Positions 1-11,199 of a stretch of 64,000 nt of DNA are shown in pieces. Where the stretch lies: NCBI GenBank assembly GCA_038501785.1, contig JBAMJR010000050.1, forward strand, positions 393,501 through 457,500, in the 5' to 3' direction. Both the position numbers and the translations under genes were made by a program. This stretch comes from Myoxocephalus aenaeus. Its lineage: Eukaryota > Chordata > Actinopteri > Perciformes > Cottidae. The notes below the pieces were generated by a model that did no database searches, was not told where the DNA came from, and saw only the letters and a program-made list of their open reading frames with translations. Every line of letters begins with the position of its first letter. The stretch's first letter is position 1.

Positions 1-1974
1 GCGTTTTGATGTAAAAATACGGAAACACATGACTTAATGACAAACCTCTTGGCCAAGTTTGGTCCCAATTTGAGACGAGCGGCAGGAGGATTACAGAGTT
101 TTAATCTGCTGTGCCGTGTGTACATTTAGCTGAAGGCCATGAGGGCAGAGAGTCCACCTATAGCAGGTTTATTTACAGACACAAAACATGTTTTATACAA
201 TCTGCATTGGAGGGTAAGCCGGGTCACTGCAACAGGAGCCATATATGTGAAGTAGGCCATTGTTATAATAACACTGCAGAGTCCGACAGGTTGGAAACAA
301 ACCAACAGTTTATTTAGGTTATCTATAACCCTGCGTTTGGAGGGAACACTAATGGAGATACATTTTGCATCCACTTGTTTTTCTGCACATATTCAAGTAT
401 TAATCTTCGATTTAAGCATTGATAAAAGCAAAAGGCTGTTTTTAGATTAGTTAATTTGACACAATCCCCACATGAACCGTCCTGCTGCCTGAAATATTTA
501 CGACAGCACTCAATGTGGATTATTCCGCTGCTAAAAAAGTCCCCGGCAAATGCACTTTCCCCTCCTGTTTGAGTTAAATTTCTCAAAAGCTACAGCAGTG
601 GGCTGTTTTGAGAAATTACTGAGCCTTTAAAAAAATATATATATATCATTTTTGGAGCCGTTTTAGTAGATTTATGTCCTCAGTAGGAGCCAAGGCCTTT
701 CAGAGCCTCGTAAGGATGGTTAAGATGTCAGAATATAATTATAGACGGATTTACACATGGGATTTGTTAAAGTTGGAAAGTAAGAGCAGACTGATTCTTT
801 ACGAGTTGCACACAATGACTTTGATCGTACCATCTAACAAATTAGGAGCTATTCCTTTAAAGAGCAAATTGTTTTTGACTGGCACTTATAGCTTCCAACA
901 TACAATGGCTCTAGGAACTAATGTTCTTTAGTGAGGGTCACACCACGCTCCGTGTGATAGATACACCACAAGTTACTCAGGGTGTTGTTTTTTTATGGAA
1001 CACCTTTGTTGGATTCTTATACAAACCTGGAGAAACAACAACAGACATCTCCTCACAGCCGAACTCGGCACCGACGTCGGCGCTCGTCATGCATACCCTT
1101 CTCTTCATGTGTAACATGAGATTAGACTGGCAGGCAAATGTCTCCTCATGTCATTGCTGCTTCCTGGTGATCCACTTACACAACATGATTGAAGTATCGA
1201 GAGGCGTGAGGTTGTACAGCTCCACCGCCGCGTAGAAACTTCACACGTGCTCAAACCGGGGGAAAACTGATTTTCCTCCCCACGTATGGATATACATGTT
1301 TGATATTTCATCTAAATATGCAGAGGTTATGCTATGTTCCCAGAGGCGCGACGCCTTCGTCACACCTGCTCGACGACGCTGGATCTCAATTTTGAGAGAA
1401 AAACAGCCGCCTCTGGAGGACGTCAGCCCTGCGAGGAGCGTTCAAGTGGAAAAATGAGTGGCAAGTGCCGCTTGAAATTGGCACAGGCTCCCGACAGCAT
1501 CAGAATTTCCCGCCATCCTTGAAGGCCTCCCGGCTCATCAAACGGCAAACAGCAGCGTGAAGGACTCATGCCGAGTGTGATCCTCTTCTGATTCACCGCA
1601 GACATGGGAAACCAGGAGAGCAGAAGGCGGGCAAGAGGAGCGGAGAACAGGGAGATGGAGAGATGGAGGAAGGTGATGAGACGGTGGAGAGGATGGAGAT
1701 GATTGAAGGAGAAGAGCGAGTGGGAGAGCATTTTTTTTCTCTTCTAAAACTTGATTTTAGTCGAGTTGCATTTTCATTCCATTTAATTTGAATAGCCCCG
1801 GATTCAATTTTCTCAAAAGAAGGTCGTAAACTGTGTCAGCAGCGAGTTTCATTCATCGTCAGGTTTAAAGCTCACAACATGAACCATCTTTATACTTTAT
1901 TCTGCCACAAGCTGCAAGAAAACGGAGGGAAAAGGAGTAAAGGGAGTCACCTCACAAAAACCTTGAGTTATTAT
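1..1974. other. Anonymous non-coding sequence
   Basis: I see no gene, RNA gene or recognisable transposon here. Open frames are below about 105 codons, overlap on both strands and resemble no family I know. A short (AT)n run lies near 634-646. Poly-A and poly-T runs are scattered and a purine-rich patch lies at about 1610-1730. Confidence 0.6.
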
Positions 1975-2091
1975 TAATTAAAAAATGCGTTAACGCCGTT
2001 GATAAAATTGACGGCGTTAAAATTGGTTTGCGTTAACGCCGTTAATAACGCGCTAATAACGCGCTAATAACGCGCTAATATGACAGCACTA
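1975..2091 (+). mobile_element. Lone right end of a hAT element (same family as 42594-44138)
   Basis: This stretch is nearly identical to the right-hand 110 bp of the complete element at 42594-44138. It carries the same GTTAAC-centred palindromes, the same three copies of CGCGCTAATAA and the same terminal TGACAGCACTA. No matching left end (TAGTGCTGTCA) is visible in the preceding 2 kb, so it is a truncated copy. It codes for nothing. The match between the two copies is direct. The hAT assignment is carried over from the 8-bp target duplication of the complete copy. Confidence 0.85.
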
Positions 2092-2149
2092 GTTTTCAGT
2101 AACAACGGTATTCTAGCAAACACGTTTTGAAACATTATATAAATGCTGC

Positions 2150-2865
2150 AATATTTATGCATTAGCCTGGATTTAAATCACACCGTGGCTCTTCAACTTC
2201 TCCTCCAGGCGCTTAAGGCTTAATTTCTCCGTAGCTCAGGGACTTACCTGAGGATGTTGCCCAGAGTCCCGAAAAGGATTCCTTAGTTGAGGAAACATGT
2301 TAAGCTATTTGCTGCATTGAAAGAGATTTTACATTTGGAAGAATTCTAGTTCCCTTGGAGACATTTGTTTGCTTGCAATTGCGCTCGGGATACCTGTCAA
2401 GATACAAAGTTGCCATATATACAGGAACTTCATCGCGGTGTTCAGCAGACGAGTGTTTGGAACTGGGTGATGGCGCGGCACACCGGTGACCTGTGGATGT
2501 GAATTACCTCGCATATTACTGACTGAAAGATCCCGTAGCATGAATCATTCATTGCACAAAGGAACCGGAGGAGCACGGCTGCCGAAAGGCAGAGAGGGAT
2601 CCAACTCTAACTTTCTTCATTTATTGCAATAAACTCAGCCTCGTTGCAGTTCAGATAGAGTCAGAGGTTTATCCTTACTTTGGTCACGAAGGTTTAATTA
2701 ACTTACATACAAATCCGAAATACTCAACTGAACATTTTAAGGAGACCTTAAGGCGAAGACTTAAGGGTGTTTTGTGCAAGCAATATATTTTTTTAAAGAT
2801 ACCTTAACTCAGACTTAAAACAAACTTAAAAATCCTAACTTAAGGCGTTTTGTGCAACCGGCCCC
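2150..2865. mobile_element. Possible PIF/Harbinger-like non-autonomous remnant
   Basis: The right boundary is the sequence CTTAAGGCG then TTTTGTGCAACCGGCC (2839-2863). Read from the other strand it starts GGCCGGTTGCACAAAAC, the kind of end I associate with fish PIF/Harbinger MITEs. A variant of the same motif lies 79 bp earlier at 2760-2780. CTTAAG-rich sequence also occurs near 2210. No left terminal repeat or TSD was found. A 70-codon minus-strand frame at 2329-2541 was inspected but has no convincing transposase match. Boundaries and class are tentative. Confidence 0.3.
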
Positions 2866-3263
2866 TTGCAGGTCTTAATGATGCTTAATGTCATATTTGC
2901 CTCAGAAATAATAGATTAGAAGAGTTGTGTATTACCCTCTGTCTCGTGCCACCGTGTGCGTCTCTGTGTGTGCGTCCGTGTGTGTGTTTGTCGGTTGTGT
3001 GGATGACACAGACCAGACTGAGTGACAGAATGATGTCACTCTTCCACGGGTGTAAAGAAAGGACAGGGAGGGTGTTCATTTCACAACAGGAATAAAAAAC
3101 ATCTATCTATGATGAGCCACTAACACCTTCAGGAGGCGGGAAAAATGTGATGATGTCCACGCCGCTAACAGAAGCACACACCGAGTGTATGGAAGTACTT
3201 TTATGTGATGGACGTAGTCGTGACTATCTGAGCACTTGGTAAATACCACTTGGACGAATCATA

Positions 3264-3266
<3 letters not shown>

Positions 3267-3334
<68 letters not shown>
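3267..3334 (+). repeat. (CA)n microsatellite, about 34 units
   Basis: Uninterrupted CA dinucleotides on the plus strand. Cys-Val frames read through the complement are artefacts of the repeat. Confidence 0.97.
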
Positions 3335-3338
<4 letters not shown>

Positions 3339-3872
3339 TAACCAGGCATGGACTTTCATATCCTTCATAGCTGGGCAAAGGAATAAAGACTTTGTGGACT
3401 TCTTTTGACATATTTGGTCTTGTAACGCCAACTGGGACGGAGTCAGAGCCTGAATCAGGATGCAGCACACATGTCCAGTCCTAATCCTAGTGCAGAGTTA
3501 TCTTTTTTTGGTGTCCCGTATTTAGGCTTACTCTCTGTAAAGACCCTGAAATGCAAAGGATGACGGGAGGGATGGGGGTATCAGAGGGATGAAGGATAAA
3601 CAGGACAGATTTGTGGAAAGCCTGCCTGTGGCCTCCAGCTGACTCTGTTACAGGCTGCTTAAACAAACAAGAGAAGCCTAGCTGCTATTAAACTGTTAGG
3701 ATAGTGTGGCTGAAATACACAAACAACCAGACGTCTCCCTCTGCCTCACTTCAAATCCCTGTTTATGTCATCATAGCCCACATTTAAGGTTCAAGCCACA
3801 ACAATGCTATGCTTTGAAAACACAGAAAACAGCATGAAGTAAAGTCAAGCTCAGAAACAGAAGTAGGCTAAT

Positions 3873-4170
3873 TGTCACGACCGGATTTGCGAGGCAGAGA
3901 CTCAGGAGCAGAGGAGACAGACAGGAGGCCGGGTGGCAGGCAAAATCAAAAAAAGGTATTTTACTAAACAAAGTCACAAAAGAAGATAAAGACTGATACG
4001 GGAAACAAACACTAGAAAACTACAGCTTTAAGGCGACCCAACATGCAGGAAGACCAAGGAGACCATCCTCCCACTGACCAGGGGAAGACACAGACTAAAT
4101 ACACAGACAGGCAACGAGGCACAGGTGGAAACAATTAGGGCGGGGCTTTACAATCACACAGGGGTCGCTT
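3873..4170 (-). mobile_element. Truncated LTR-like fragment, relative of 20234-20687
   Basis: It begins TGTCACGACCGG on the plus strand, so on the minus strand it ends in GTGACA like the better copy at 20234-20687. Both copies share, in the same order, a GCAGAGA-type block near this end, an A-rich block, and a CAGGTG plus CAATTAG plus GGCGGGGC block near the far end. The far TG end is missing, so this copy is truncated near 4170. No coding sequence remains. The LTR interpretation rests on the other copy. Confidence 0.5.
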
Positions 4171-4219
4171 TAACAGCTGACGGAGTTTTGTCCGGAGAGT
4201 TTTTAGCGAACATTCCAAT

Positions 4220-4790
4220 AAAAATGCACTTAAAATATTGATAAAAATTATCGTATGTTTTCAGTTGATTTAATGGTGTTAAACTACTACTTATATTAAT
4301 AAAGACACAGTTATTATGAGTGTCAGAGTGGAGATGTTTTCTCTGTCGTCTGTTACCGTTTAATAAACTGCATTGAGTATCTATATACTGTGATGTGTCC
4401 TGCTTATACGCGCAGGATCCATTTCTACCAGCGAAATGCGTCTTATGTATTTATTTATTATTTACGTCGGTATGTTTTGAAATTCTGATTGTGACATCAT
4501 TATAAAATAACCCACAATATAAATATAGTTTCTCTTCATTACGTGTTGTAAAAAAGTGTTTCCTCTCTCCAGCTCTCTCTGATTTTAATTACATACCTAA
4601 TACAAGTTATTGAGGGAAACAACAGATCAAATCTTTGAAGACAGTTGTTTGTGGTCCTTTTGTTGTTCAGACCTACTATGAACATATTTTAACCAGATGG
4701 TGAATAAGAAAACAGATTTAATATATAGCTTGAGTTTAATCTGTGATCGTCTTCACTCTGGTATTAAACTCCAGCATCAGTCCGCTCAGC
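4220..4790. other. Anonymous AT-rich sequence
   Basis: No gene or recognised repeat is visible. The stretch is AT-rich, without long open frames or terminal repeats that I could find. Confidence 0.5.
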
Positions 4791-4894
4791 TGCAGCGTCC
4801 AATCACATAACAGATGAACAGTGAGGGGGCGTGTCCAGCGTTAAAACACTTCCTGGAAGCCTGCTCTCGGGGCTCCTCGATCATGGCTCCTTTG

Positions 4895-5006
4895 ATTTCC
4901 CTCCTCACTCCTCGCTCCTCCGAGCTGATTAAGAGCTTTGCGACGGCCGTCAAGATGGCGGCGCAGAACCACTTCCGGTTCAATCGAGGAGCGAGGAGCG
5001 AGGAAA
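4895..5006. promoter_or_regulatory. GC-rich palindromic patch with YY1- and ETS-type motifs
   Basis: A CAAGATGGCGGCG motif (4951-4963) matches the YY1 core, and ACTTCCGGTT (4971-4980) matches an ETS/GABP site. These are typical of TATA-less housekeeping-type promoters. The patch is bounded by imperfect inverted arms, a pyrimidine-rich arm at 4895-4920 and a GAGGAGCGAGGAGCGAGG arm at 4986-5003. Short open frames cross it on both strands without family resemblance. It could be a real promoter, or the promoter end of a transposon whose other parts I do not recognise. Confidence 0.3.
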
Positions 5007-5079
5007 CGACAATTTAGAGACTTGGGATGTACCCACACATAGAAAACAGAGGGTGTTATAGTAATTGCAAAAGCAGAAA

Positions 5080-5170
5080 GGTGCTCTCAGTAGAGTGCAC
5101 AGCTCTGCTAGGTGTGCCTGTACCACCACCGCTGTAATGTGTGATTGAAAGAATACAACCCACAATTGGC
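5080..5170 (+). repeat. Dispersed repeat fragment, copy 1 (partner at 23630-23716)
   Basis: It shares with 23630-23716 the order AGTAGAGTGCA, then AGGTGTG, then GCTGTAATGT, then GATTGAA, then TGGCT, with substitutions between. The family is not identified. Confidence 0.6.
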
Positions 5171-5227
5171 TGTAAGGCATTATTATTATCACATCGGCTG
5201 ATTTATGATTCATTACTTCTGTTTTGC

Positions 5228-5478
5228 TTTCCTTCTCATCTCCTTTCTTCTTTCTTTCTGTTCTCCTGTACTTTCTTGTAATTTTCTTCCTGTTATTTGT
5301 TTTTTTCCTTCAGACTTTACTTACTTTACTCCTGCATTCCCTCCTCCCTTCTGTCCTTTTTTCCTTCTGTCCTTCCTTCTACTTTACTTAATTTTCCTCT
5401 TTCCTCCTCCTTTACATCCTCCTTCCCCCTTTCTTTCCTTCCTTTCTCTATGTCTGTCTTTTTTCTTCCTTCATTGTT
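5228..5478 (+). repeat. Pyrimidine-rich low-complexity tract
   Basis: About 250 bp are almost entirely C and T on the plus strand, mostly CTTT, CCTT and TCC words. The Ser/Phe/Leu-rich and Lys/Glu/Arg-rich open frames over it are composition artefacts. Confidence 0.85.
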
Positions 5479-5510
5479 TTTAGAAATTAATATTTGTAAA
5501 TGTGTGGTCT

Positions 5511-5799
5511 GCACGGTGGTGCAGTGGCCAGCACTGTCACCTCAGTAGTGAGGGCCCTGGGTACGATCCTCGATTCTGTGTGGAGTTTGCATGTTCTCCC
5601 CGTGGCAGCACAGGGTTCTCCGGCTTCCTCCCACAGTCCGAAGACATGCAGCTCAGGTTAATTGGACTCTAAAATGCCGGTATGTGCCCTGAGATAAACT
5701 GGTGACCTGGTCCAGGGTGAACCACCTTTGCCAAATGTCAGCTGGGATCGGCTCCAGCGCCCCGCGACACTCAATAGGATAAGCGGTTTGGATAGTGGA
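5511..5799 (+). mobile_element. V-domain tRNA-derived SINE
   Basis: The left end, GCACGGTGGTGCAGTGG, resembles a tRNA-type A box. GGGTACGATCCTCG (about 5560) is a degenerate B box. The middle holds the conserved block TGGAGTTTGCATGTTCTCCC (5581-5600) and TCCCACAGTCC, which I associate with the central domain of vertebrate V-SINEs. The end reads CAGCTGGGATCGGCTCCAG and GGATAAGCGG. The element is transcribed by RNA polymerase III and encodes no protein. It is diverged and has no clear target duplication. A minus-strand relative lies at 32508-32808. Confidence 0.8.
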
Positions 5800-5820
5800 A
5801 CGAAATATTTGTGAATGTAA

Positions 5821-5851
5821 TTATATATATATATATAATTATATATATAAT
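5821..5851. repeat. Short (AT)n tract
   Basis: Two (TA)n blocks are separated by AATT. They lie directly after the SINE. Confidence 0.85.
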
Positions 5852-5922
5852 CGTAGTTTTTCAACTTAATGATGCTCATTTCTCTAGCTGCCGCCTCTGT
5901 TCTCTTAATCCGTGTTTCTAGC

Positions 5923-5923
<1 letters not shown>

Positions 5924-6003
<80 letters not shown>
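5924..6003 (+). repeat. (AC)n microsatellite, 40 units
   Basis: Pure AC dinucleotides over 80 bp. The Thr-His and Cys-Val frames across it are artefacts. Confidence 0.97.
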
Positions 6004-6006
<3 letters not shown>

Positions 6007-6662
6007 CAGTGCTTCTCTCCCTGCACAGACCTGTCAGAGTGGTTGACCTTAATTTATGTTTCTCACAGAAGCATAAACAAGAGGAGGGTGCATTGATGTC
6101 TGGAATATTTTACAGTAAGGCAGAGGATATTTTACATTCCTGCTACATACGTAGCAGAGTAAACACTCTGTGCATATGGAACAGAAAGATAACAGGGATG
6201 CACTTAGAGAAAAGCAGCCGAGCTGATGCTCTTATCTCGACACAAAGTGACGGGAAAAGGCTCGAGGCAACTTGAAAAGTGTTTGGGGGCTGAGAGCAGA
6301 GAGGCGCGTATACCATGTAATTAGTGTAAGGAAAACACATTTGGTATGTACACACCATCTATATTTCACAGTATTCTCTCCGTCTGATAGCGGCACTCCT
6401 CACTTGAAATATCAGTGAATTAGCTGTGACACTGTTAGATCTCTCTTTATATGAGTTTCCCCCGCGGTTTTGATCTGACAAGTGAAACCACATTCATTAA
6501 AACTTTATGGGCGATAGAGCTGTTTGCTGCATCTCCATTCTATAGGTCCAGCATCACGCTGGCAGCAGGCACATAGTCTGTGTTGTTGTGAGTATCATCA
6601 GAGCGTGCGAGAAACGGTCGAGAGTGTTATGCCCACAAAACCCGGCTCTGCTGCAGATCCAC
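6004..6662. other. Anonymous sequence
   Basis: No supportable gene or repeat. The open frames here (60-90 codons) overlap on both strands and match no family I recognise. Confidence 0.5.
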
Positions 6663-6750
6663 GCAGTGGTGGAACGTATACCCAAGAGGTACTGGGATTT
6701 TACTCCCATTTCATGCAGTATTATACTTCTTCTGTATTCTATTTCATCTT
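6663..6750 (+). mobile_element. Degenerate end of a common fish non-autonomous DNA element
   Basis: The stretch begins GCAGTGGTGGAACGTA. It continues with AGGTACT, TTTTACTC, CATTT and TTATACTTCT in the order remembered for the abundant fish CAGTGGTGGAA element (hAT-type MITE). Only one end is present and it is diverged. The identification is from memory of the consensus. Confidence 0.5.
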
Positions 6751-7246
6751 GTGAAACATGAAGCAGGCCTTGTGCAGGGTTCTACTTTATGAGGAACCTA
6801 AGGAAATTTAGAGTGTGCTGAGAGGACTTTATACCTCTGTGTTCGTCCAACTCTGTCAACAGACAAGAACATTGATTTTTGACTACTCTGCAAACCCCAC
6901 ATTTTTTGTTTTGTGACATTTTCTTGCCTTGACCGCAGCAAAGTGGAGGCCAGCCCTATAAAGGTGAAAGTATGCCACTAAGTGTGAGTGAGCGAGGTCG
7001 CGATGCTGCGTTCCAGACAACTCAGAGGTCGGAATTTTCCCAGTTGACACTTCCAAATGACGGCAAACGCAAACGAAAACCACGGCCGACCTTGACAAAC
7101 TGATGTTTCTTTGCAAGTGTACACACAATTGAACTCTCAGCAGTGCAGCTGTGACAAGTTGAAAGATGTCCTGATTTCATTGTCTGTTTATGTTGAATGT
7201 TTGATCGTTTTAAAATAACAAGTGATAACTGACTTACATAGTGGTT

Positions 7247-7352
7247 TTGATCTAAATTCTGAGATTGATTGCTTTAGTCTCCGCCTACACATAGGGGTCT
7301 TGATCTGAACTCTGAGATCGATTGCTTTGGGCTACGCCCACATACCTCGGGG
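7247..7352 (+). repeat. 53-bp tandem duplication, two diverged copies
   Basis: TTGATCTAAATTCTGAGATT at 7247 is repeated as TTGATCTGAACTCTGAGATC at 7300. Both are followed by GATTGCTTT and a CTCCGCC or CTACGCC block. The copies differ by a few substitutions. Confidence 0.8.
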
Positions 7353-7370
7353 GGGATTCGCGGTCTTTCC

Positions 7371-7419
7371 TCACTTCAGTAAAAGTTCTACTGAGAGAAA
7401 CTGCATCATCACTCTTGTG
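7371..7419 (+). repeat. 49-bp direct repeat, left copy, flanking a satellite cluster
   Basis: It runs from TCACTTCAGTAAAAG to ATCACTCTTGTG and matches 8504-8552 at 48 of 49 positions. Both copies are followed shortly by a CCCCTGTTT block. Confidence 0.92.
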
Positions 7420-7545
7420 ATCATTTCTCCCCCTGTTTCAGGTATGTTGTTTAATTGGTGAAGTTAGCGTGTCAATATGGATGTGGGATGTTTCCTGAGA
7501 ATGTTGTGTCTGTTTTGGTTACTTTGGAATTGAGCCGTGAATGTT

Positions 7546-7556
7546 GGGGGGGGGGG

Positions 7557-7639
<83 letters not shown>
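7546..7639 (+). repeat. Poly-G run followed by (GT)n microsatellite
   Basis: Fourteen G residues (7546-7559) run straight into about 40 GT units (7559-7639). The Cys-Val frame across it is an artefact. Confidence 0.96.
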
Positions 7640-7640
<1 letters not shown>

Positions 7641-7705
7641 CGCGGTGCTGCGCTGCGCTGTGTGTGTGAGTTCCTGCCTGTTTAGCTAGCTATGTCAAGC
7701 TATGT

Positions 7706-8327
7706 ACTAGCTAAATACTGTGGGTAATGTACTAGCTAAATACTGTGGGTAATGTACTAGCTAAATACTGTGGGTAATGTACTAGCTAAATACTGTGGGT
7801 AATTTACTAGCTAAATACTGTGGGTAATGTACTAGCTAAATACTGTGGGTAATGTACTAGCTAAATACTGTGGGTAATGTACTAGCTAAATACTGTGGGT
7901 AATGTACTAGCTAAATACTGTGGGTAATGTACTAGCTAAATACTGTGGGTAATGTACTAGCTAAATACTGTGGGTAATGTACTAGCTAAATACTGTGGGT
8001 AATTTACTAGCTAAATACTGTGGGTAATGTACTAGCTAAATACTGTGGGTAATGTACTAGCTAAATACTGTGGGTAATGTACTAGCTAAATACTGTGGGT
8101 AATGTACTAGCTAAATACTGTGGGTAATGTGCTAGCTAAATACTGTGGGTAATGTACTAGCTAAATACTGTGGGTAATGTACTAGCTAAATACTGTGGGT
8201 AATGTACTAGCTAAATACTGAGGGTAATGTACTAGCTAAATACTGTGGGTAATGTACTAGCTAAATACTGAGGGTAATGTACTAGCTAAATACTGTGGGT
8301 AATGTGCTAGCTAAATACTGTGGGTAA
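7706..8327 (+). repeat. 25-bp minisatellite, about 25 head-to-tail copies
   Basis: The unit is ACTAGCTAAATACTGTGGGT followed by AATGT. Unit starts fall exactly every 25 bp from 7706 to 8306, and the last copy is 22 bp. Variants are sparse. AATTT replaces AATGT at 7801 and 8001 (8 units apart). GCTAG replaces ACTAG at 8131 and 8306 (7 units apart). CTGAGGG replaces CTGTGGG in the units at 8206 and 8256 (2 units apart). The high identity suggests recent expansion or homogenisation. There is no coding capacity, because 25 is not a multiple of 3 and stop codons recur. Confidence 0.98.
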
Positions 8328-8395
8328 ACTGGAATGGAAGTGTACAGCCTGCTCTCCTGTAGATGTCTTCCTGTGTTGATTGTTGATTATTGTTT

Positions 8396-8552
<157 letters not shown>

Positions 8553-10182
8553 GAGGCTGTGTTACACCCCTGTTTTCCTGACAGAAAAGAGAACTTTCAG
8601 AGATTGTTTACCGTAACCAGTATCCGAAAAAACATTAGTGACAACATGTTGACATCGATTTACATGCAGAACAGGTTTTATTTAATGCATTACCTTAGTC
8701 AAATACAGGCAAATATACTTTACATTGTCTTTTAGTTGATTGATCATCAACAACACAGTTGTATCTTCGTGGTGTAGGCACCACAATGTTTCAGCTGGTA
8801 ACATCCTCGATACATGTGCGATTGCTGTCGCTGTTCAACAACTCTGTTACTTTGACTGTGACGTCGAGCGGGAGAAAGAGTGCGACGGTGGATGCGCTCG
8901 GATGAGTCTTTTAATATTTTATTGTTGCATCCAATCGAAAAGAGTGCAAACACAAGTTTAACACAAACCTTGAACTGTACGCTACTTAATAGTTAATAGT
9001 GTAGTCTCAATGAATGAAAACAGCGGCTGCACTAACATTCCTCCAAACTGCAAATAAGTGCATTCAGTTGCATGGGCTGCAACCTGGGTCTGGTCTATTA
9101 CCAGTGTAAACCGTTGACCTCCACTGTGCGTTGGCAAGTGACTGAAATAGGACCAAAACACTGTAGATGAGTGGTTATATTGGTGAATTCATTACATTAA
9201 AGCAGTCCTGAATTATTTGAATCAAACATAGCTGAACCATGTCATGCCATATTCATATTTAACATATTCTTCAGAATATTCTTCAAGAAAAAAAGTCTAT
9301 AGTTTTTCTTTAACTACCATACATATAATTAGCTGGTTAATGGTATGGATGGGGATGTCGCACGAACGATCCACCCGAGTGAAACAGCGTTACCTAATGT
9401 GTTTGATGTTTGTCTAAAGTCAAGCCTTCATTACACATGCATGGGTGCCTTTACTGATAAGTGCATGGATTTTTTTTATTTTTTTTTAGCTCTGTTGGGT
9501 CTACAGCTTTTAAGCCTGGGATCCACTCTACCTTTTTCATGAGCCACATTGCTCATTCCGATGTGCAAGATCCTCAATCATATATACCTTATACGAGCTC
9601 AGTGAGCCGTCCCTGCGGTTCCACAGACACAGTTTTATTCTTCCCACTATACATTCCTATTGCAGGAGCAGCTCTTCCGTCACAGTAGAGGCAATGCACA
9701 ACGCTTCTTTATCTTCAGCAGGGAAACATTTGTAATTTGAGTATAAACTGTCAGAAGTTGTCCCTCCTGACGCCTGCAGGGCTCCGTCGTGTTACTGGGG
9801 AGGAACAAAGTCAGAAAACCTTCCAAGTGCATTGGTGCGGTTTTAAAGTATTTAATGTGCTGCAGCTATTTGAACATTAAGGCTGTATTATAAGTTATAC
9901 TGCATGTCGGGGTGTGGGTGTGGGTGGGGGGGGGGGCGGTGTCCTACATACATGGAAGGAGAAAGGATGAAGTTATGGAACTCAGCTTGGCCTCCCTTAT
10001 AATTTGCTTTCAGCTCATTTTAGTAATGCTTCACTGGTTGTGTATTAAAATACAATTAAATATTAATCAAATAGGGTTGAGTTTGACTAATAAAGTGTCC
10101 CTTTCTCTGAAAAGAAGGAATATATACCTGACATGTGGGATATACAGTATGTTAAGTATGATACATTCTCCTTTGTCTTATT
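8553..10182. other. Anonymous sequence
   Basis: No gene or mobile element that I can support. It contains a T-rich run near 9470-9488 and a G-rich run near 9926-9937. The open frames are short and unrelated to families I know. Confidence 0.5.
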
Positions 10183-10200
10183 TCTCTCTCTCTCTCTCTC
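10183..10200 (+). repeat. (CT)n tract
   Basis: Nine CT units followed by a T run. Confidence 0.85.
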
Positions 10201-10482
10201 TTTTTTAAGATGGTGGTGCACATAGAAGCAGCGGCTCCTCTGGGTCCAGATACACGTGTCATCGTTTGTCACTGGGTCTGTTCCAAATGTCCAAGTTACG
10301 ACCAAAAGATTCCTGCTGTGTTTTTAGTATATGGTCGGAATAACAGAAATAACTTGAACTCGCTTTTCTTGAATGGGTATAATATAATATGATATAATAC
10401 CATGTAAAGAAATGCAATTGAATATAATATCATATAATATAATACCATAAAGTAATATAATTTAAATATACTACATGAACTC

Positions 10483-10494
10483 TATATATATATA

Positions 10495-10524
<30 letters not shown>
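10483..10524. repeat. (TA)n tract with one interruption
   Basis: TA dinucleotides broken once by TCTA. The tract lies directly before the Tc1/mariner relic. Confidence 0.9.
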
Positions 10525-10529
<5 letters not shown>

Positions 10530-10556
10530 TTGTGAATACAGGCACACACGCAACAC

Positions 10557-10868
10557 TTTACTATGTGGCCAAAAGTATATAGACACACTTGTTTCACAGG
10601 CCCCTTAATTTCAATGAAGGGACATCTTGAAGATACAGCATAGCATGATATTTTAGACAATACTGTTCCTAAAGCTGTGTGTAAACTGGTTTTCCTGAAT
10701 TGGTGTGGAAGAAGTTGACTGGTCTGCATCGAGCCCGGCCCTGTGTTGGACCTCTCTGCTGCTCTTGTGAATGGGATCACGTCCCTGCAGCGGGTTGCAA
10801 ACATCTGGTGGAAATACACTGAATGTTACGCAGCATATCAATGCCCATCAAATGTTCAACAATGATTT
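10557..10868 (+). pseudogene. Tc1/mariner transposon relic with transposase remnants
   Basis: The stretch opens with TATGTGGCCAAAAGTATATA (10562-10581), the terminal motif of a very common fish Tc1-like element. It then jumps to a sequence that, on the plus strand, resembles the C-terminal half of a Tc1 transposase. Broken peptides include GHLEDTA, DILDN, LNWCGRS and ALVNGITSLQ, corresponding to the segments around the third catalytic residue and the C-terminus. Stop codons and frameshifts are present, and the N-terminal DNA-binding region and the first catalytic Asp are missing. It looks like an old internally deleted copy. The identification relies on remembered family consensus. Confidence 0.7.
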
Positions 10869-11199
10869 ATTGGTTTCTGCTTTTGTCCCTCGAGTGTGCT
10901 TTTGCATTCATCTGCATACATAGTGTTTGTGTGGTTTCGGGGGGCCTGAAAGCAGCGTGTGTCGCCTCCCACGCAGCAGCATACTGTATGCATAGACGCA
11001 CTGAAAAGAGCTATCAGATGCTACTCTCAGAGCGCTCGTGACTGCCACACACACTCAAAGTCTGGAAATAAAGCCAATGACAGCCATATCATCATCGTGA
11101 GTCCTAATTATGCCCGCCAAGTTCGCCATAACAAAACGTACATAATTATCAGATAAATCAAGCGTGTTCACCTATCAAACCTCCATCTTTAAATGACAC

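Noticed and set aside
3201..3470. Cys-Val or Thr-His open frames across (CA)n arrays, here and at every other array
   Set aside because: Dinucleotide repeats have no stop codons and give alternating dipeptides in every frame. There is no conserved flanking protein sequence.
3873..4170. Endogenous retrovirus
   Set aside because: Only an LTR-like fragment is seen here and at 20234-20687. No gag, pol or env sequence is recognisable nearby.
7706..8327. CRISPR-like regular repeats
   Set aside because: The 25-bp units are directly head-to-tail with no spacers, in a eukaryotic repeat context. It is a minisatellite.
7706..8327. Telomere-like TGGGTAA words in the minisatellite
   Set aside because: The vertebrate telomere repeat TTAGGG is not present in tandem. 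The resemblance is limited to a few bases per 25-bp unit.
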